Source: Enchytraeus crypticus | Lineage: Eukaryota; Annelida; Clitellata; Enchytraeida; Enchytraeidae | Direction: 5' to 3' | DNA: 64,000 nt | NCBI GenBank assembly: GCA_905160935.1 | Contig: CAJHZI010000818.1 | Location: 292,001 to 356,000, forward strand | Part shown: piece after piece, positions 12,838 to 28,500 of the stretch | Numbering within the stretch: the stretch's first letter is position 1 | How the letters are laid out: each line of letters opens with the position of its first letter | The notes under the pieces: model-generated | What the model saw: only the letters and a program-made list of their open reading frames with translations | Told to the model about the DNA's origin: nothing | The model's database searches: none | Translations under genes and position numbers: made by a program

Positions 12838-15800
12838 CGAAGGGAGGAAGGAGACAAACTGAGACATAGAACCTGAGCTGAATAATTATATTTGATGCTA
12901 AAAATTCTTTTATGATAAATATGAACACCGACTGATCGAAAACTAAATGTCTTCGTCAAGGGAGATATTAAATAAAACTGTAATATGCTGTCTCCTCCAA
13001 CAACACCTCTTATGTAGCTCGGTTAGTACATGAACGGGTGACCATCCTGGATTACCGAGTGTTGGTATTTTTAAATTAAAAAATCCCAGGGTGCTGGAAG
13101 GTTATTCTTATATCCGATATTAGTTCGATATCAAGTCAGCGGTTACTAATAACCATAGAGAGAAAGGAGTAAACAACGAGCACCAAGAAAGTAGAAATTA
13201 AGAAAGGAAACTTCGTAAACACAGGTGATTGTCATGTATGTAACCATGCGACTAAAAATTAGTTTAAAATTACGCGTAGAAGGCGAAAAATGAAGCTGTT
13301 TTTATTGAAGCTTTAGTGTCGCAAGAATTGCTACCTTATAATGGATTGCAGCAATTCCACTTATTCAAGTTATGCTCCATGCTACATTTGCTCTTCCAGT
13401 TATCATCCATGCAACAGTTGCTCTTGCTTTTCTTGTTACTGTTGCTGTCGCTTTTCTGAAAACGAATGAAATAAATTCAATATTTCCCGACGGAATACGA
13501 GGCTGAAAAATTAATTTAAATTTTACACTAAATCATCGCAGTAACTCAATGCCTGTTGTGCGTTGATGTAATCTGATGTAAATTTCAGAACTGAAACAAC
13601 TTATAGAACACTGATAAAGGGTGAGGTTGGCTTTTGGGCAAGTTTTATACCAAAGAAGAAGTTACAATATTTTGGATTGCAAGTAATTAAGCTGGCTTAG
13701 AAAGTATGTTAGAAATGGCGAAGAATATGAAAATATTTTAGTAGCGTTACTTGTTGTGTTTCTCTTATTTTGTCATTTCTGAGTAGAACATATCTGATGG
13801 CTTTACAGAACAGAAAAAGAGATAGCGAAACAGAAATAGAATTAAAAAGAAGTTTTACTGAACAGATAAATGGACCTGAGAACAACACGCAAGTCATTCT
13901 GTCAAGCACAGGAATAAGAATAGCATCCGATAAAGACTGGATGATACCATGAAACTTGATGCTAGGTGGTGTGCTCTTTATTGATTGCATAAGTATAATC
14001 TGTGTAAGAATTTGTATCCTGGTCATATAATTTACCATAGCACTAGAGAGTAACAGAGAGAGAGAAAGAGATAGAAAGAGAGAGATAGAGAGAGAGAGAG
14101 AAAGAAAGTAAGAAAGAAAGAAAGAAAGAAGAGAGAAAATGATATGAAATTATTTATTCTGTTCCCTTCTGGTGTGTTGCAGTGTTGTGAGTTAATTTCG
14201 AGCAGTCATCAAAGCGCCCAGAAATCGAACTATCAGTAAATTTTTGAACCATCAATTGACTGCTAGTGACCCTAATAAACATCTTCACCAGTATTTAAAC
14301 ATAAAATAAAATAGGTCAAGTAGCAAAGAAATATACCTGCTTGATAAGTAAAAGTAGTTCAAGCAGAAAAAAGAATATAACTGTTAAAAGGAAACTTTTG
14401 TTTGCTCTCTTACTACAAAAGATAAACAGAAATAGCGATGACGCTAACCTGTGTTCAGGAGAAGTAATATAACGGGAATGACTAACAGAGGGATTTCATT
14501 CACATTACAGAGGCGTCAGGAAGTCCTGAGAGAGCGGTGTAGTGCGTTTGTCGTCTGAGTGAGACTTTAAAGGTTGACAGCAAAAGTTCTGCAAAACTTC
14601 GACATTAAGAGAGCTATAATTTGATTGGTGAATATATAGCACGCTGACCGCACAAGCAGGAGATCTTCTATTCAAAACTATGTCACACCGCCTCTCAGGG
14701 TATCCATGTGATATGAAAGTATAGGTTAGGACTTAGGATTAACTTCATTGATAGCTTTCTGATACATAATATGAATAGTAGGCTATAGTTATAATCTGTT
14801 ACTGCATGTGATCGCTAACCTATTTTATCTTTTACACCCAAATTTTATTTAAATTACGGACTATTTTAATATCAAGAAAGTCTACTTTCTCCTTCCGTAC
14901 CGCTAGGCTGAATGTCGAATCGATAACCGCCAGAATATTATCCAAAACTGCTATGAACTAGACAGTTCCTAGTAGTTGCAGGAGTTTTATTTATTTATTT
15001 TGGATCGTTATATAACTATTTCTTGACACACGGAACTCTCTGTTGTGGTCTAAAGCTGAGAGTGGCTCGAGAGAAAGGCCACTGATTAGACAGGAAGAGA
15101 AGCTTAGACAGGTGACGCCTTGCGGACTCTGCAGCGACACAAGACAATTATATTCTAAGAATTGGCTTCGTAGATAGGCTGACCGGCGAACACTAGGCGT
15201 TCACTAGACGCATTCTTGATGCCGGTCAAGAAAAATGTTGAACCAACGATTTTTGAAAGATAAAATATTTGTTTGCTTTGAGGATATTATTTCTCATGTT
15301 ATCGTTGGTTTCACTATCGTGACCCAAGGTTTTGTTGTAATGGATTGCCCTCAAGTAAAATAAAATAAAATAAATAAATAACAGGCATCATAGAGAATTG
15401 ATCAACGATGTTGATATCAATGGAGCCAGTGGCGAAGTCGGTAAGGTACTCGACCGCGGATCAGTATGTGCGGGGTTCAAATCCCGGGCTCGCCTGTCAC
15501 TGACAACGCTTTCGAGCGAGGAAAGTGACGTTAACCTTAGCTTTACCAGCTTTACCAATCACTTTTAGTACCACATGTTAAAGCCGTTAGGTGATTTATT
15601 CAATTTTCCGCTATAAACAGTCCTCAAGCGTTATAAACATTGGAATGTCATAATAGCGTAGGTGTAACGTCATGAAGTTTTAAATGACAGATCCTGAGGT
15701 GAATTGAAACCTCGTGGGTTCGAATCCCAGCCGCGCTGATCTGAGAGTACACTCTCGGACATTCACTGGACTGGTTACACGGAAAATAGAATAAATTGCC

Positions 15801-18800
15801 TAACGATTTAAACATGTGTTATTAAAAAGTGATAGATATCAACATAGTTGATCGTTTCACTACAATGCGTGTTTACTTTTTTACTTTACTCAGATTTTAC
15901 TCTCAGATCAGCTCGGACGATCTATCATTTAAAATTTCATGACGTTACCTGACGTCTCTAATCATTACGATATTGAGACATTCTGCTGCAAACGCGTAGC
16001 TATGTTACATACAATATGTATATCATTGTAAATAGAGTAAAGCTTAAGTCAAGGTTAACGTCTGTATCTTGTCTCGAATGCACGGTAGTGACATGGGGAG
16101 CATATTTTATCCTTGCACCTATTGATCCGCAGACTGGACAACTGACCGATGTCGTCACTAGCTCAGCTAACAAATAGCATGTTCTAGCACAGGAATGATA
16201 AACATATTCAGGTAACATGGTCACATTAGTGGGACATGCTGTGCTGCTCGATTGATGTTGCCGAATTATTCGGCTAACTACTATGCGATTATTCGTAACT
16301 ACTGTACGAGTTTTCACCATAATATAGGCTTATGTTTCGCGTGATTGTTTGAAAGAATTAGAGCAGTTGCAATTACAAGCAATTTTAAATGTGAGCTTGA
16401 AAGAGATATTTGTCAGTTGAAGTTTTGATTGTCTTCGCGTCAGATAGGCAATTGGAAATCGTAACACTATAGGGAATTTTGTCGGATAATTCTCCTTGAC
16501 TCAGGAAGATAAGAAAACTAATTCGCTATTGATTGATGACATTTTAGTTAAATTTTCTATTTCACCTGAAATTTCATCATGATGCCATCAAAGGCCTTAA
16601 TGATTAACTATATTAATATGATGCAAAGGTAAATAGAGAGAAAGAGAAGATATTCCTTTCTAGTAGTTTGCCAAGTGGCAGGTCCATGATTAATATAAAT
16701 ACTAGGAGTGGTCTTCAAGCAGCTCCGTAAAAGCACTCCTTAGCTCTAACGTTAATCTCTTTATTACAAATGGCATTGCTCTATACATGCAATAAATCTA
16801 TGTAGCTTATAGCTTGAGAAAAATATGGCTTCTGAGGTGCTTTCTAGATACCTCACTCAGTTCTAGCTTAGTCGCCCCTTAACGGTTACTATATATGTTA
16901 ATGATCAACCGTTAACTGCACTTGTGGTAATATGCGACTTGCAGATCTTGATGTAGTTAGATATTTCACATGAATAGAATAGAGGAAGATATTCGGCACT
17001 CTCAGAAGAGAGATGTGGACAATGAATAAAGAAAGAGTGAGTCATATCGTCTGGAGAGATTGAGAGGTGAACTAATAATATCCTCTAACAGGAAGTCACT
17101 ACGGATGTTGGTTGTAAGTGTAGAGTTTATCCCTACTGCTAAAACATGAAGCATTGTATCACGGTAAATATTTCATTTGGTAAATTTCGAGATTGTGGAG
17201 AGTTTACATGGATAGCTATGCAGAAAACAGCTATTTGTTAAAATCGAGTATTAAAGTATGCTAATAAACTATATTATGCAGCAACTGTCATGTATGCTCT
17301 TCATGTAATTGACGTGCTATTCGAGAAGGAAACTGACGTTAAGCCTGGCCTCTCAGTGCAGAATTAATTTAGCTTTCTTGGACTGGTGTTAGAAATTCTC
17401 TACATGCATATTGAATTTTGCTATGATTGGCTTAGACCGCAGGATTCGAAACTAAATCATAGCATCTTATTCATAATGCATGGTTAATTTGTAAATAATT
17501 ATAATAAATACCGCGCTATAAAGTGTTTTCTGCATATGCACGTTGCTATGACAACGCGTTTTTAATGCGTAAACGCAAAGCAGGTAACAATTCTTTTCTT
17601 TCCGCAGCTTGAATTACAGGGAGTGATTAAAGAATCTAACGGCGTTATAATTAGTTTAGTTTAGAATTCGTCAGCAGGTGATGCGTGGCTCCTAATTAAG
17701 GCTTCCCTTCACTATATTTATTATTGTGTTTACAAATGTTGTCGCCATCTAATCTCAAACAATTGTATAAATACAATGCATACTTACAGGATATATTCAT
17801 CGTGTTTCGTCTACGGCAATAAAAATAGACCGTGAAACCGTAAATATGCATAGTAAGCGGCCACAAAGCTGAAAATGAGACGAATTGAAACCACTTTAGA
17901 AGCCACATTTTCTTAAGCCATGATATGTTTAGGTATAAACTAAAGGAGAAAAGTTTTAGTGTGTATCATTAACTTTCAACAAAACTTTTATAGGCTAAAG
18001 TCTGGATTAACATTAGTTTCCTGCTTCAAAAGTCTGTCAGTAATGTGGCGAGCACTTGATTTGAACCCTACACCTACTGATCCACTGTAGAATATCTTAC
18101 CGATAGTGCCACCGGCTCAGCTGTTAGAATGATAGGTGCATCAAAGCTGATAAGGCTAATGTTAACCTCAGTTTCCTCACTCGAAAGCGATGTCAATGCC
18201 GGGAGAGCCCAGGATTTGATCCCGCACATACTCATCCGCGGTCGAGTATCTTACGGACATCGCTACTGACTCCAGCCTGTTACTGTATCGTTACTCAACA
18301 GTTACTCATTTCAATAGTTACTTATTTTTCTAGGATGTGTCTAAATATGGGCAGCCCACTAGGACCATGAGGACTGAGGCTTAATGCACCCTCTTAAGCC
18401 CGGCATCGAGACCGACGTGTTCTCGTATAAGCTCTCAATGGCGAGGTGAAAGCGCCTTCAGTTCTCTAGGTAGAGACGAGATTGCAATCTCATTCAGTTT
18501 TCTCGTGTAATTTCTCCTGACATGCAATCGCTGTTTTGACGATACTGAGTAGCGGCTGCTCGGCCACTTAATATCCGCTTGAAAAAATTTCCTTCGAGAA
18601 AATTTAACGAAAGCGGAAGTGGCAGAAAACTTGCCAACATGACTACAGAAAAGATTCTCTCTCTCTCTCTCTCTCTCTCTTAGTGCACTGTCTATTGGCA
18701 GGTCCATGGTATATAACCCCTCCACTAGGGTGATGACAAAATTTTTTTTTAATGAAACCACTTGCAATCGAGGAAACTTTATGAGTAATATAAGAATATA

Positions 18801-21800
18801 AGTTGTATTTTTGATTTTTTGTTAAAAAGTTCCCCTCTTCCTTCGAAGGAAAAATTTAAAAAAATATTTTTTCCCGAAAAGGACATGATGTTTTTTTCTG
18901 TATTCAAAAGAGTAATACTGTAGTAATAAGTAAGCAACTTTTATAACAAATAAGATGCAGAACAGTTAGTATTCTGTAAAAAATGTACAAGAAATGTTTA
19001 CAAATTATTTTTTCCTATGAAACTTTAGATTCAAAAATTCAATGTGTTTCGATTTTGCATGCAGTTCCTCCATCAGTTTTACAGCACATTCAGCACTTTG
19101 GTTTGATCTGGGAATGTCAATTAATGACTCCTCGACCGACCCATTTGTATCTAAACACTAAATTGCCTTCTTGCACTTTATCTTTTTAACTTTATCTCCT
19201 TTTCTTTAATTCTCCTTTTCTTTAATTCCCTTTAATTTGGATTGATTATCTGGATTTTGGAATTTGCACCGTTTTTGGTCCTTCTTTTCGCTCGCCGGCT
19301 TGATTTTGTCTCAATAGTGCTCGATGTTGTCATTGATGACTGTAGCACTCTAATTGTTGTTATTGTTATTATTATTATCTTTGTGATTGAGGTAAACAGT
19401 TCATTGAAGGACGCTTCATTGTAGATTAGAAGTTAATGGAACCAAGCATTTGCCCATTCGTATTAGATGAAGTCGCATGCTGGAGCGAGAATGCTACGCC
19501 ACTCTGGTATAAGAAATAATGCTATAAAAGCATATATCGCACGCGGGTTCCATCTTGCCTGATGTAAATTCGGGAGTTTCTTCCAGCTGATTCGAGGCCA
19601 ATTTGAAGTTGTTTTGTAATGACGATATGCCTGACAAAGTTCATATAAGAACTTAGAATCATCTCGCCATCCAGGGTTCTCGTCTGTGTTAACATCATCG
19701 GTCGCAACGAGGTGGTAATCAGCCTGAAGAGAAGCATAGTTTTCTGTTAATCTGTCAATGTAGGAATAGTTCAGTTCTGGTTTGCTCGTTGGCTTTTGAA
19801 TAAGAAAATCCATGACATGCTTCAGAAGGATGTCGAGTACACGATGCTGACAGCCAATATACTGTGGCTTCTGAAAGCTCTTGCTCAGGACATCATTCTT
19901 TATTAGCTTTACAATCCCGTGAAAACGACCAGTATTCACTGCGGTCGTGTTGCAGATAATCATGCGAATATTTTCCCAAACATCATATTCATCAAGTTGC
20001 TGATGTAGTTCCTTGTGAATGGCTGCAGCGGAACCACTGTCACATTTAAGAATACCGAGTTTGATTTCAGTTGCGATATTTTTCAGCAGCACTACTTGAT
20101 ACTCCTCCCCTTGCTAAATCTCTTACCATCAAACTGTAGACAATAGGGATCTTTGTCTTGAAGTTTTTGAATTATTTTGTTTTTCATTTTCTTTCCTTCA
20201 GAGATTACTCGTCTCCAGACACCCGTCTGACTTGGAACCGGAACATAATGACCCTGCCAGAACGTCATGTGCTTAATGTGTAAAAATGTTGCTTTTCAGT
20301 ACAAGTAAACCCGCTGTTCTAGTGCTTGCTCTTTGGTTCTTAGATTTGCACTGATGACGTGGAAGAAGAGGCTGACGACCCGGGTGAAGAATCAGAGGTT
20401 TCAGAATCCGCAGATTCTGAGACAGTGCTATGTTTTTGTGTGGATTGCGATTGAGAAGAGCTGGCTTGAGGTTGAGTTGTTGATAGTTGGATTCGTTTTC
20501 TGGGATGGATTGATTCCAAAGGGGCTTGTTTGACCGTTGAATAGCCAATCTTTCCTCCACTCTTAACTTGCCTCTGGTAGAGCTCTTTATCCTCCGTGCT
20601 TTTCCATTCTCCATTAACGTTGGTGACATCAAATAAATGAGAAATTAACTGGGAATATGATTAAAAGCAGTCTAGAACGTCATATAAAATTCAGTGTTAA
20701 ATTGAAACCGATAGTCAAAATGAGATATATGTGTGAAGACAAAATAGTAAAAGGTGGGGGAACTTTTTTAATGTTTTTTAAAAATTGATGTTGTTACTGG
20801 TGTTAAAGGTCTTTGTGACCTCCTTAACCAGTATAATTATGTTAAGTTAAGTTAAGTTAAGTTACTGTCATTTGAATGCAATTGTTCCTCGAATGTATGG
20901 GGTTCAGTTTTGTAGCGAAAAATAATGATAATAGTCATCACCCTACCCTCCACTCTTCTGTCCACATATGAGTGGGCCTTTAAATCATTTAACATACCTG
21001 ATCTCGGTCTGCCTCTGCCTCTTTTTCATTCCATTCATCCTTATATGACCTCTTTTAATAGACTTCCCCCCTTAGAATGTGTCCTATCCATCTCTTCTTC
21101 CTGTGACAGATAACATTATGGAATAACAAAAGTGTATCTCTAGGCGATTTCTGACTCACTAATTTTTACCGAGGGCTATATAAAACAAAATTCGAGGGCT
21201 ATATCTGCATCTAACATTTGATCTTCAATTTTGCGTTACTTGTTCCTCCATGATCTTTATATCCTTTTCGTAACAAAGTTTCATGTTTTTCATTCAATGC
21301 ATAAAATATAATCGAAGCCTAGCTGCGCCCCTGATTTTGGTTTCATTGGCCTCAGAATTTCAGGGCTCCCACATACCAAATATTTAATGATAGCTATTGT
21401 TCTATTTTCTCCAGTCATGTTTGTGAAACGTTAGAGTTAAATTAGTTAAATTAATTAAGTTAAACGATAGCAGTTAAACTTAATTAACATTAAATAAATT
21501 TATTAGCTTATATTTAGTCTACCGTTCGCGTTATAGCGAACACAAGTGTATGCAAAACAATTCTGTCAGATAAAAAATACTTTTATGAAAATTATTGATA
21601 AGTTGCTTTGGAATGGTCAGTAGTAAGTGCTATATGAATGAAGAAAATTGTTATTTTTTCTAAACTAACTATAGCACGCTTCCCTTCCCCCAATCGGCAC
21701 TTATTCTGAGGACATTACAACTTGGCAAATGGAATTTAGAGGAATTCGGAGCTTTCTGTGGATGCAATTAAGTTCCTTTCGACCAGAAATCCATAAAGAT

Positions 21801-22725
21801 TTTAAAATCTGAAAATAAAATATTTGCAGTGAAGGAATGGAGTGTGCATAAAATATTAATAAATTTTGGTCAAGCGTCGTTTTGGCAATTTAAGCTTTGC
21901 TACTTACATGTACAATATACATGCATATGAATTAGAATGTAATTAAATTTTTATAAAAAAAGTTGAATGGAAAAAGAATGTACTTTCTTTCTTCTAAAAA
22001 GTTGATTAGAAACTATATGCTTAAATGATTGGAAACGATTGTAGGTTTGATTGAAAGCAGAGTGTTACTGGTTAGAATCTCTCCGCTCAAAACTGACTAA
22101 TTTCTTATTTTAACTTAGAGCTGGTAACTCTGAAGCACCTTAAAATAAATTCTTTTTAGTGCACTGCCTACTGGCAGGTCCATGGTATATAACGCAGCAC
22201 CTCTTCTTTGTCTTCCGCTTCATCTTCAGTTCAAAATATGAGTGGGTCTTTAAATCATCTAAGACACCTAATCTCGGCTTGCCTCTGCCTCTTTTTCCTT
22301 CCATTCTCCCTTCTATGACCTCTCTTAATAGACCTTCCCCCTTTACGCTACAGTATAAATTTGATAAAATAAAATACATAATAATAATAATTTTAGTTTA
22401 GTTTTGATAATTGGCATTGCAAATTTTGCCAGGGAAGAGGAAGTTGACAATTTGGAAATTCGCATAAAGCTGATTGTGACTGGACATAGCAAGCTTATTT
22501 AATAGATTGAATGCTGCCTTGAGCAAGACTGTTTGATCAGTGTCTTCAGTTCCTTCATTCTTCGTTCCTACGATCCTATGTTGCTATGTTACTATGTGTT
22601 AGTGTTTCCGGTAGTCAGCTAGATAGAGCTCAATTGTGCTCTTTCTGACGGCCATTTATTTGTGTTCTGTCTCGTTGTATGCGCATTTTGTATATTTTGT
22701 TTCAGTTACAAATAATGACCATGGT

Positions 22726-22769
<44 letters not shown>

Positions 22770-24304
22770 CTAACGTTCTGAACAAAATAAAGCACCTTTC
22801 CTCCAACTGTTATAGACTCTTCCCAAGAAATATTCAATGTTCTCAGATCTTTGTTGCTCGTACTGAGACAAATATTTCCAGGTCTTCCTCTTCTCTCTTC
22901 CTTGATTTTGGCTTCCCTATAATCGACAGTTTTGCAAATCTATCTTGAGTCATTCTCAATAAGCGACCCATCAACCTCAACCTTTCATCAATAACCATTT
23001 CATCAAGTTTTTTTCCAGATTTTAAAGTAGATCAGTTTAAGTTCACTTAAATTTTACAGGTGGAAATAGCGTGATAGCCTTGCTAGCTATTGAACACGCG
23101 ATCATTGGATTATGAAACCTCTCAGTCATCAATGGACTAAGTATCTAGACTCGAGTAGTTACATCACTAATGCTATTACAGGTCGTCAGGCCTCTAGAAT
23201 ACTAACGGGCTTTAGAAAGTCTTGTTGGAGTTCATTCAGCTGTGAACTAATTGGATGTAAGTCCCTGTCGTCTGCTGGGATAAAGAAAGATATGAAATTG
23301 TCTGAGCTTAGTTCAGGCTGAGTAAGTCGTCGTTTTGGCGAGTGTTGCACTGGTTTAATGTTAGGCATTAAAATCTTGAGATAGGTTTAAGGTCATTGCC
23401 CTTATCTTATTATCAGACTGTCCGGCTACGATTTTAAGAGTTAATTTCATCTACTTCTATGCTAGCACCTGGTCCATCTAACCATTACAATATAATAATA
23501 ATAATAATAATAATCTTTCCTTGAATCCCAGTTTACCTAGGGTCTGGACACGAATAGACCTTCTCCGATCCTCTCTATTCCCACGCCATATCTTCAGTCA
23601 ATCCTCCATTTTTCTTAATAACAATAATAATAATAACCGTTACAATAAAACAAAGATCAATAATCTAAATAATTATCTAGATCTACTGACTAGAGATAAA
23701 AATGCTAAACCATAATAATACGTTTTAAAATGTTGAACGTCGTTACTGATATATGTCTTATAGCTCGAGCCGATGAAATTGGTCTTAAAATGTGTAAGAA
23801 CTTTACAAGTAAATTTATAAATACATTCTGCCAACAGGCGCTCAAATATATCACTTATTAAAAACCATTTGGAATTTTAATTCTATTTCATGTAAGCTAA
23901 ACGTGTCGTGCGACTATAGAGCATTTTCCTGTCTTCTTCTTTGTTCATGTGTGACATGACTGTGACAGCAACGACGACGGGAGCTAAATATAACGTCTTA
24001 CATTCATACAATCAGTTGATAAAGAAAAAAGAAAGGATGACAAATAAGAGTTCACTGTTCGAATATCAGATGAACCGTCAATGACGTATCCATGTGATGC
24101 TGAAACAGACTTTAAAATAAGTGCTTAAATTCAACTGTCTGATTTGATAAACATTCTAACAGTTGTTTTCTAGCATCAGTTGGAGTGAGGAAAGAGACGT
24201 TAATTACAAATTTACCTAACGTTTTTTAGAATTGGATAGGAAATCTGGAACGTCTTAGGCTTATAAATGTTTTACATTGATATATACAGTATATATACAC
24301 ACAC

Positions 24305-24357
<53 letters not shown>

Positions 24358-25484
24358 TTATAGCTCAATATTTCCCGTGTTGTGCTCGGGTGTGGTTGAA
24401 TCACAGCAGAATAGGGCAACCGCAAACAATCTTCTGCGTGAACGTAAGAGGCGACTAAGGCAGGAGCTGAGGATGCAAAAGGGGATTCACCGCACCATGC
24501 AATATTTTCCCCCAGCATTAAATGGTAATTAATCCATCTAATTGAGGATGGCAATGGGATTACACTTTAGAAGCCATACTTTTCCCAAGCTATAGGCTAC
24601 ATAAGGTATGGATAAGACTTTGTGAAGGGATTAGCTGGTTGATCTAAGGAGTGCTCTTATGGAGCGAGAAAACCGACTTCGAGTATGAATGTGTACCTTG
24701 AGCCTGACACTTGGCAGTGCACTGAAGAAGAAGATATATATTATATATATAGGCTATTATATATAGGTCTATATACAAAATTGAATTGTATATATGTATG
24801 CCACGTGGCAAGTCAAAGATTCATATGCTGCTTTACAAACTCAATAACGAAACATAACATTGATCAAAGAGTTAACCACTTCACAAAAGGCAATCAGCTA
24901 TGCCATACAGCACGGAATATATATGCATATATATACATGTAAATTCGTGCGTATGTAATATACAGAGCTTTCTAAACGAAGCAAACTGTCGCATAATCTA
25001 AGCGCCTCTAAGGAGCTCAGTAGTTTTGAAGCTGATCTGATTTTTTCTATTTAACATCAACAGCTTCACACGGACAGGTCGACGAAGAGTCTTGCTAGCT
25101 GATGTTGCTACACGCAGCTGTAGAGTATCTAACCGCAAAGTAGAGCTCCGTAGCTGATTCTCTTGTTTTTAGCTTAAAAGCTGGTAAAGCTAAGGTTAAC
25201 GTCAATTTCCTCACTCGAAAGCGATGTCAGTGACGGGCGAGCCCAGGATTTGAACCCGCATCAACTGATCCGCGGTCGAATATCTTACCGACTTCGCCAC
25301 TGGCTCCAGCCTTAACTATTGAATTGTATTTTTTACCATTTAATTTGAGACCACGAGTATTATCATAAATTGAGGCTATCGGTTACAAATGTAATTTCTA
25401 ATAATTACAAAAATAACTATCAAAATACAATGTACTCATTCGTCTCTCTCTCCCTCTCTTTATATTTTTCCCTCTGTCTCATTC

Positions 25485-25536
<52 letters not shown>

Positions 25537-28500
25537 TCTTTAATGCTAAGCCAAGTGGTAGGTTCGAGGAATAAATTGCAATGACTGCTTTCGCGCTCAA
25601 GATGAGCACTTCGTCGATCTGTCAATTAATCTCTCCATAAAGGCTTATCGATCAATTAACATGGTCTTAATAGTACATATGTAATAACCTACGCATGTAT
25701 TAGCTCAGTTATAATACTCTCATGTAACTTCAATGGATCTTAGAAAGGTTTTACGTTGACTAATCTCGATGAATGACAAGTTGACTGCATATCTTGGTTT
25801 CAGGGGCTTTCGAGATATGATCATGGCTGCAATCAATCAATCAGACAATCAACCAATAAATCAATCTCAATCAATCAATCATCCAATAGATCAATCAATC
25901 ATTAGTTAATATGACATATCATTTTTTTAGTGACTGAATCGATGCTAAGCAATCAATTCATCAGTATTAGTGGGTCTTTTTTCGAGATATTATGCAAATT
26001 ATTGTTTTAATTCATTATTCAAGTTCACATTCATCTAAATTAATACGTTTAAAACTAATGTTAATAAGTTATCAACACTCAAGGCTAAAATGTAAATATC
26101 TAAATGATATTCTAATTAAACTAATGAAATCTAAGAAATACGATTACGCAATACTGTTCATAAATCACAGATATTAAAGAATACTATTTGAATATCACAA
26201 ATATTAAAGTATAAGAAATATGATTATATAATACTGTTCATAAATCACATATATTTATTGATGACAGCACGGTCATATTAAAACTGGACATATCTCAGCA
26301 ATTCGCTAAAACTAAATTAATAATTGCAAGCGTTTTGCCTCGGGATTGATGTGAATGGATTTTGTAAGAAGCGGCGTAAAATTTTAAAGAGCGTTTGGCT
26401 GCTAAATCCTTAATGACACTCGTTAGCTGCCTGCAGCTGCGGTCGATATATCTAACAATTCTACAGTAGCAAAATATCAAACTACACAAATTAAATTGAT
26501 AAAGAATTAAAAATTAAATAAATGACACTAGTAAAAAGTTTCGAAAAAGGTAAATAAGGTAAATATGCAGATATGACTTGTAGATCATTATTAAAATCTC
26601 TATTTAAATTTTGCCTTTGTAATTGGCACCATATCAACTACTAAATAATTGAAATTACAAGCTAATTATTTATTGTCGTTGACAGGTTCAAGGTTAGCAA
26701 GAATGATCACGTGGTACAGGTTAATCTATACGATGACGTAGATTTTGTGTGCCCACATTACGATGACGTCAGAGCTCGTAGACGTCATCGGCAGGCTGAT
26801 CAGTTTGAATATTATATCATCTATCAGGTAAGCTTATGATATTTAATCAATCCAATTAATTAATCAATTCGTCAATAAGTGTGGCAATAAATTAATAAAT
26901 CTCGTTGGATAAAAATGAACAGTTGTATGAGTGAAATTATAGCACGGGCCTGCGAGGCATTATGTGGAATTGAAGTGTTTCCAATGCTCATTGCAACTAC
27001 GTGAAATACTTTTTAACTGCTTCAGTATTTAGTTAAGTTAGGAATAGCGTTTAGAATCATTTTAAATCTTAGAAAATTTTTATTCGAAATCGAGTGCGAA
27101 ATTAATGCAAATAGATTAATGTAAATAGATTAATGCAAATAGATAAATAACAATAGTAGTCTTGGCGTACGGCAGGCCGCGCTCGTTCAATTATCATTAA
27201 TGTTGAAACGTGTGCGGAAGAATTTTTTTGCAAATGGAAATTCCGTCGACTGAGAGGTTTTGATAACATTTTAGATAATATTTAAGGAATTATAAATAAT
27301 TCAGATAATATTTAAGGAATTATGAACAATTCAGATAATATTCAGATAATATGTATGGGATTTTTCATTCAAATCTTTCAACACTTGGTCTTCCAAGGTG
27401 GTCACCTATCCATGTACTAGCCGAGTTTGTCGTAGCTTATCTTCGCTTATTGACTCGTAGCTTATTCATTTGCACTAAATCCAGACTAAATGACAATAAT
27501 AATGATTCGCTTTCATTTCTCATTTTATCGCCATTATAGGAACATCTATTGTATGCACACGTCAATAAAAAATACCATTGCCCGGTTTAATCTATTAAAA
27601 GCTTTTTCAAAATCTACAAAAGATATGTGAAAATGTCATTTTCATGTTTTAAGCTTCGTTAACATAATCGACAGTATATTATGATGTTAGGCCTATATAT
27701 GTTCTCTCGTTGACATACACACCCGTATAATTTCCGATATATGCGACGAAGTATTATTTAAAATAATAGTTGAAGAATTTTGAAGGCCAACAATTTTTTG
27801 ATTGTTTATAAAGTGAAAAGTGATATAGAAGTATAGTGTTGAGGTAGAGTCATTAGGCCTATTATTAGGACGTAAATCGTTAACTTTACAATAGAGCCTC
27901 TATTAATAAATGGATTCAGTCAGTGACATCTAGTGAATAATATTAACATAAAATTGGTTGAAATTTGTAAACATCCAACACGAATTCTTTCACGCTATGT
28001 TTATAGCGTGAAATAAAAATTAATATTGATAATTAGAATTACTAAGTTAGTATATTAATTTTATTATGCTACTGTTACAAAGGTATCTCGAGAAGAGTAC
28101 GAGCAGTGTGTCCTACATTCTGACCCTGTATCCACTGCCATGCTCACATGCAATCACCCTGAGAGGAGGAAGAGATACACCATCCTCTTCGAGCCGTTTC
28201 AGTCCATTCCCAACGCTCCAGAGTTCAGGGCAGGGGGTACTTACTATTATATGAGTAAGTAGAGATACTGTACTACTAACTGAACTTAGTGGCACATCGA
28301 AATCGACGTTCAGGGATATAAGTAGCTCAGGTACAGAAATACATAGCTCTAGTGGATTAAGAGAAATAGTGAAATTGAGAGTAGCATCACTATTAGCAAC
28401 ATTTATGAATGGCATAATAGTAGTATACAATTAGATAATTTTCAATATTGCAGTATGATCATCATTATTATTAGCATCATTTATGAATGGCATAATAACA

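Noticed and set aside
15421-15500. Functional tRNA gene
   Set aside because: A and B boxes are present, but there is no cloverleaf with paired acceptor ends and the same sequence recurs a dozen times with a common tail: a SINE.
22840-22985. Possible LINE C-terminal fragment (RLRLMGRLLRM-like on the minus strand)
   Set aside because: Only one weak motif; not enough to call.
28113-28430. 105-codon minus-strand frame
   Set aside because: Antisense shadow of ephrin exon 3, with no family match of its own.
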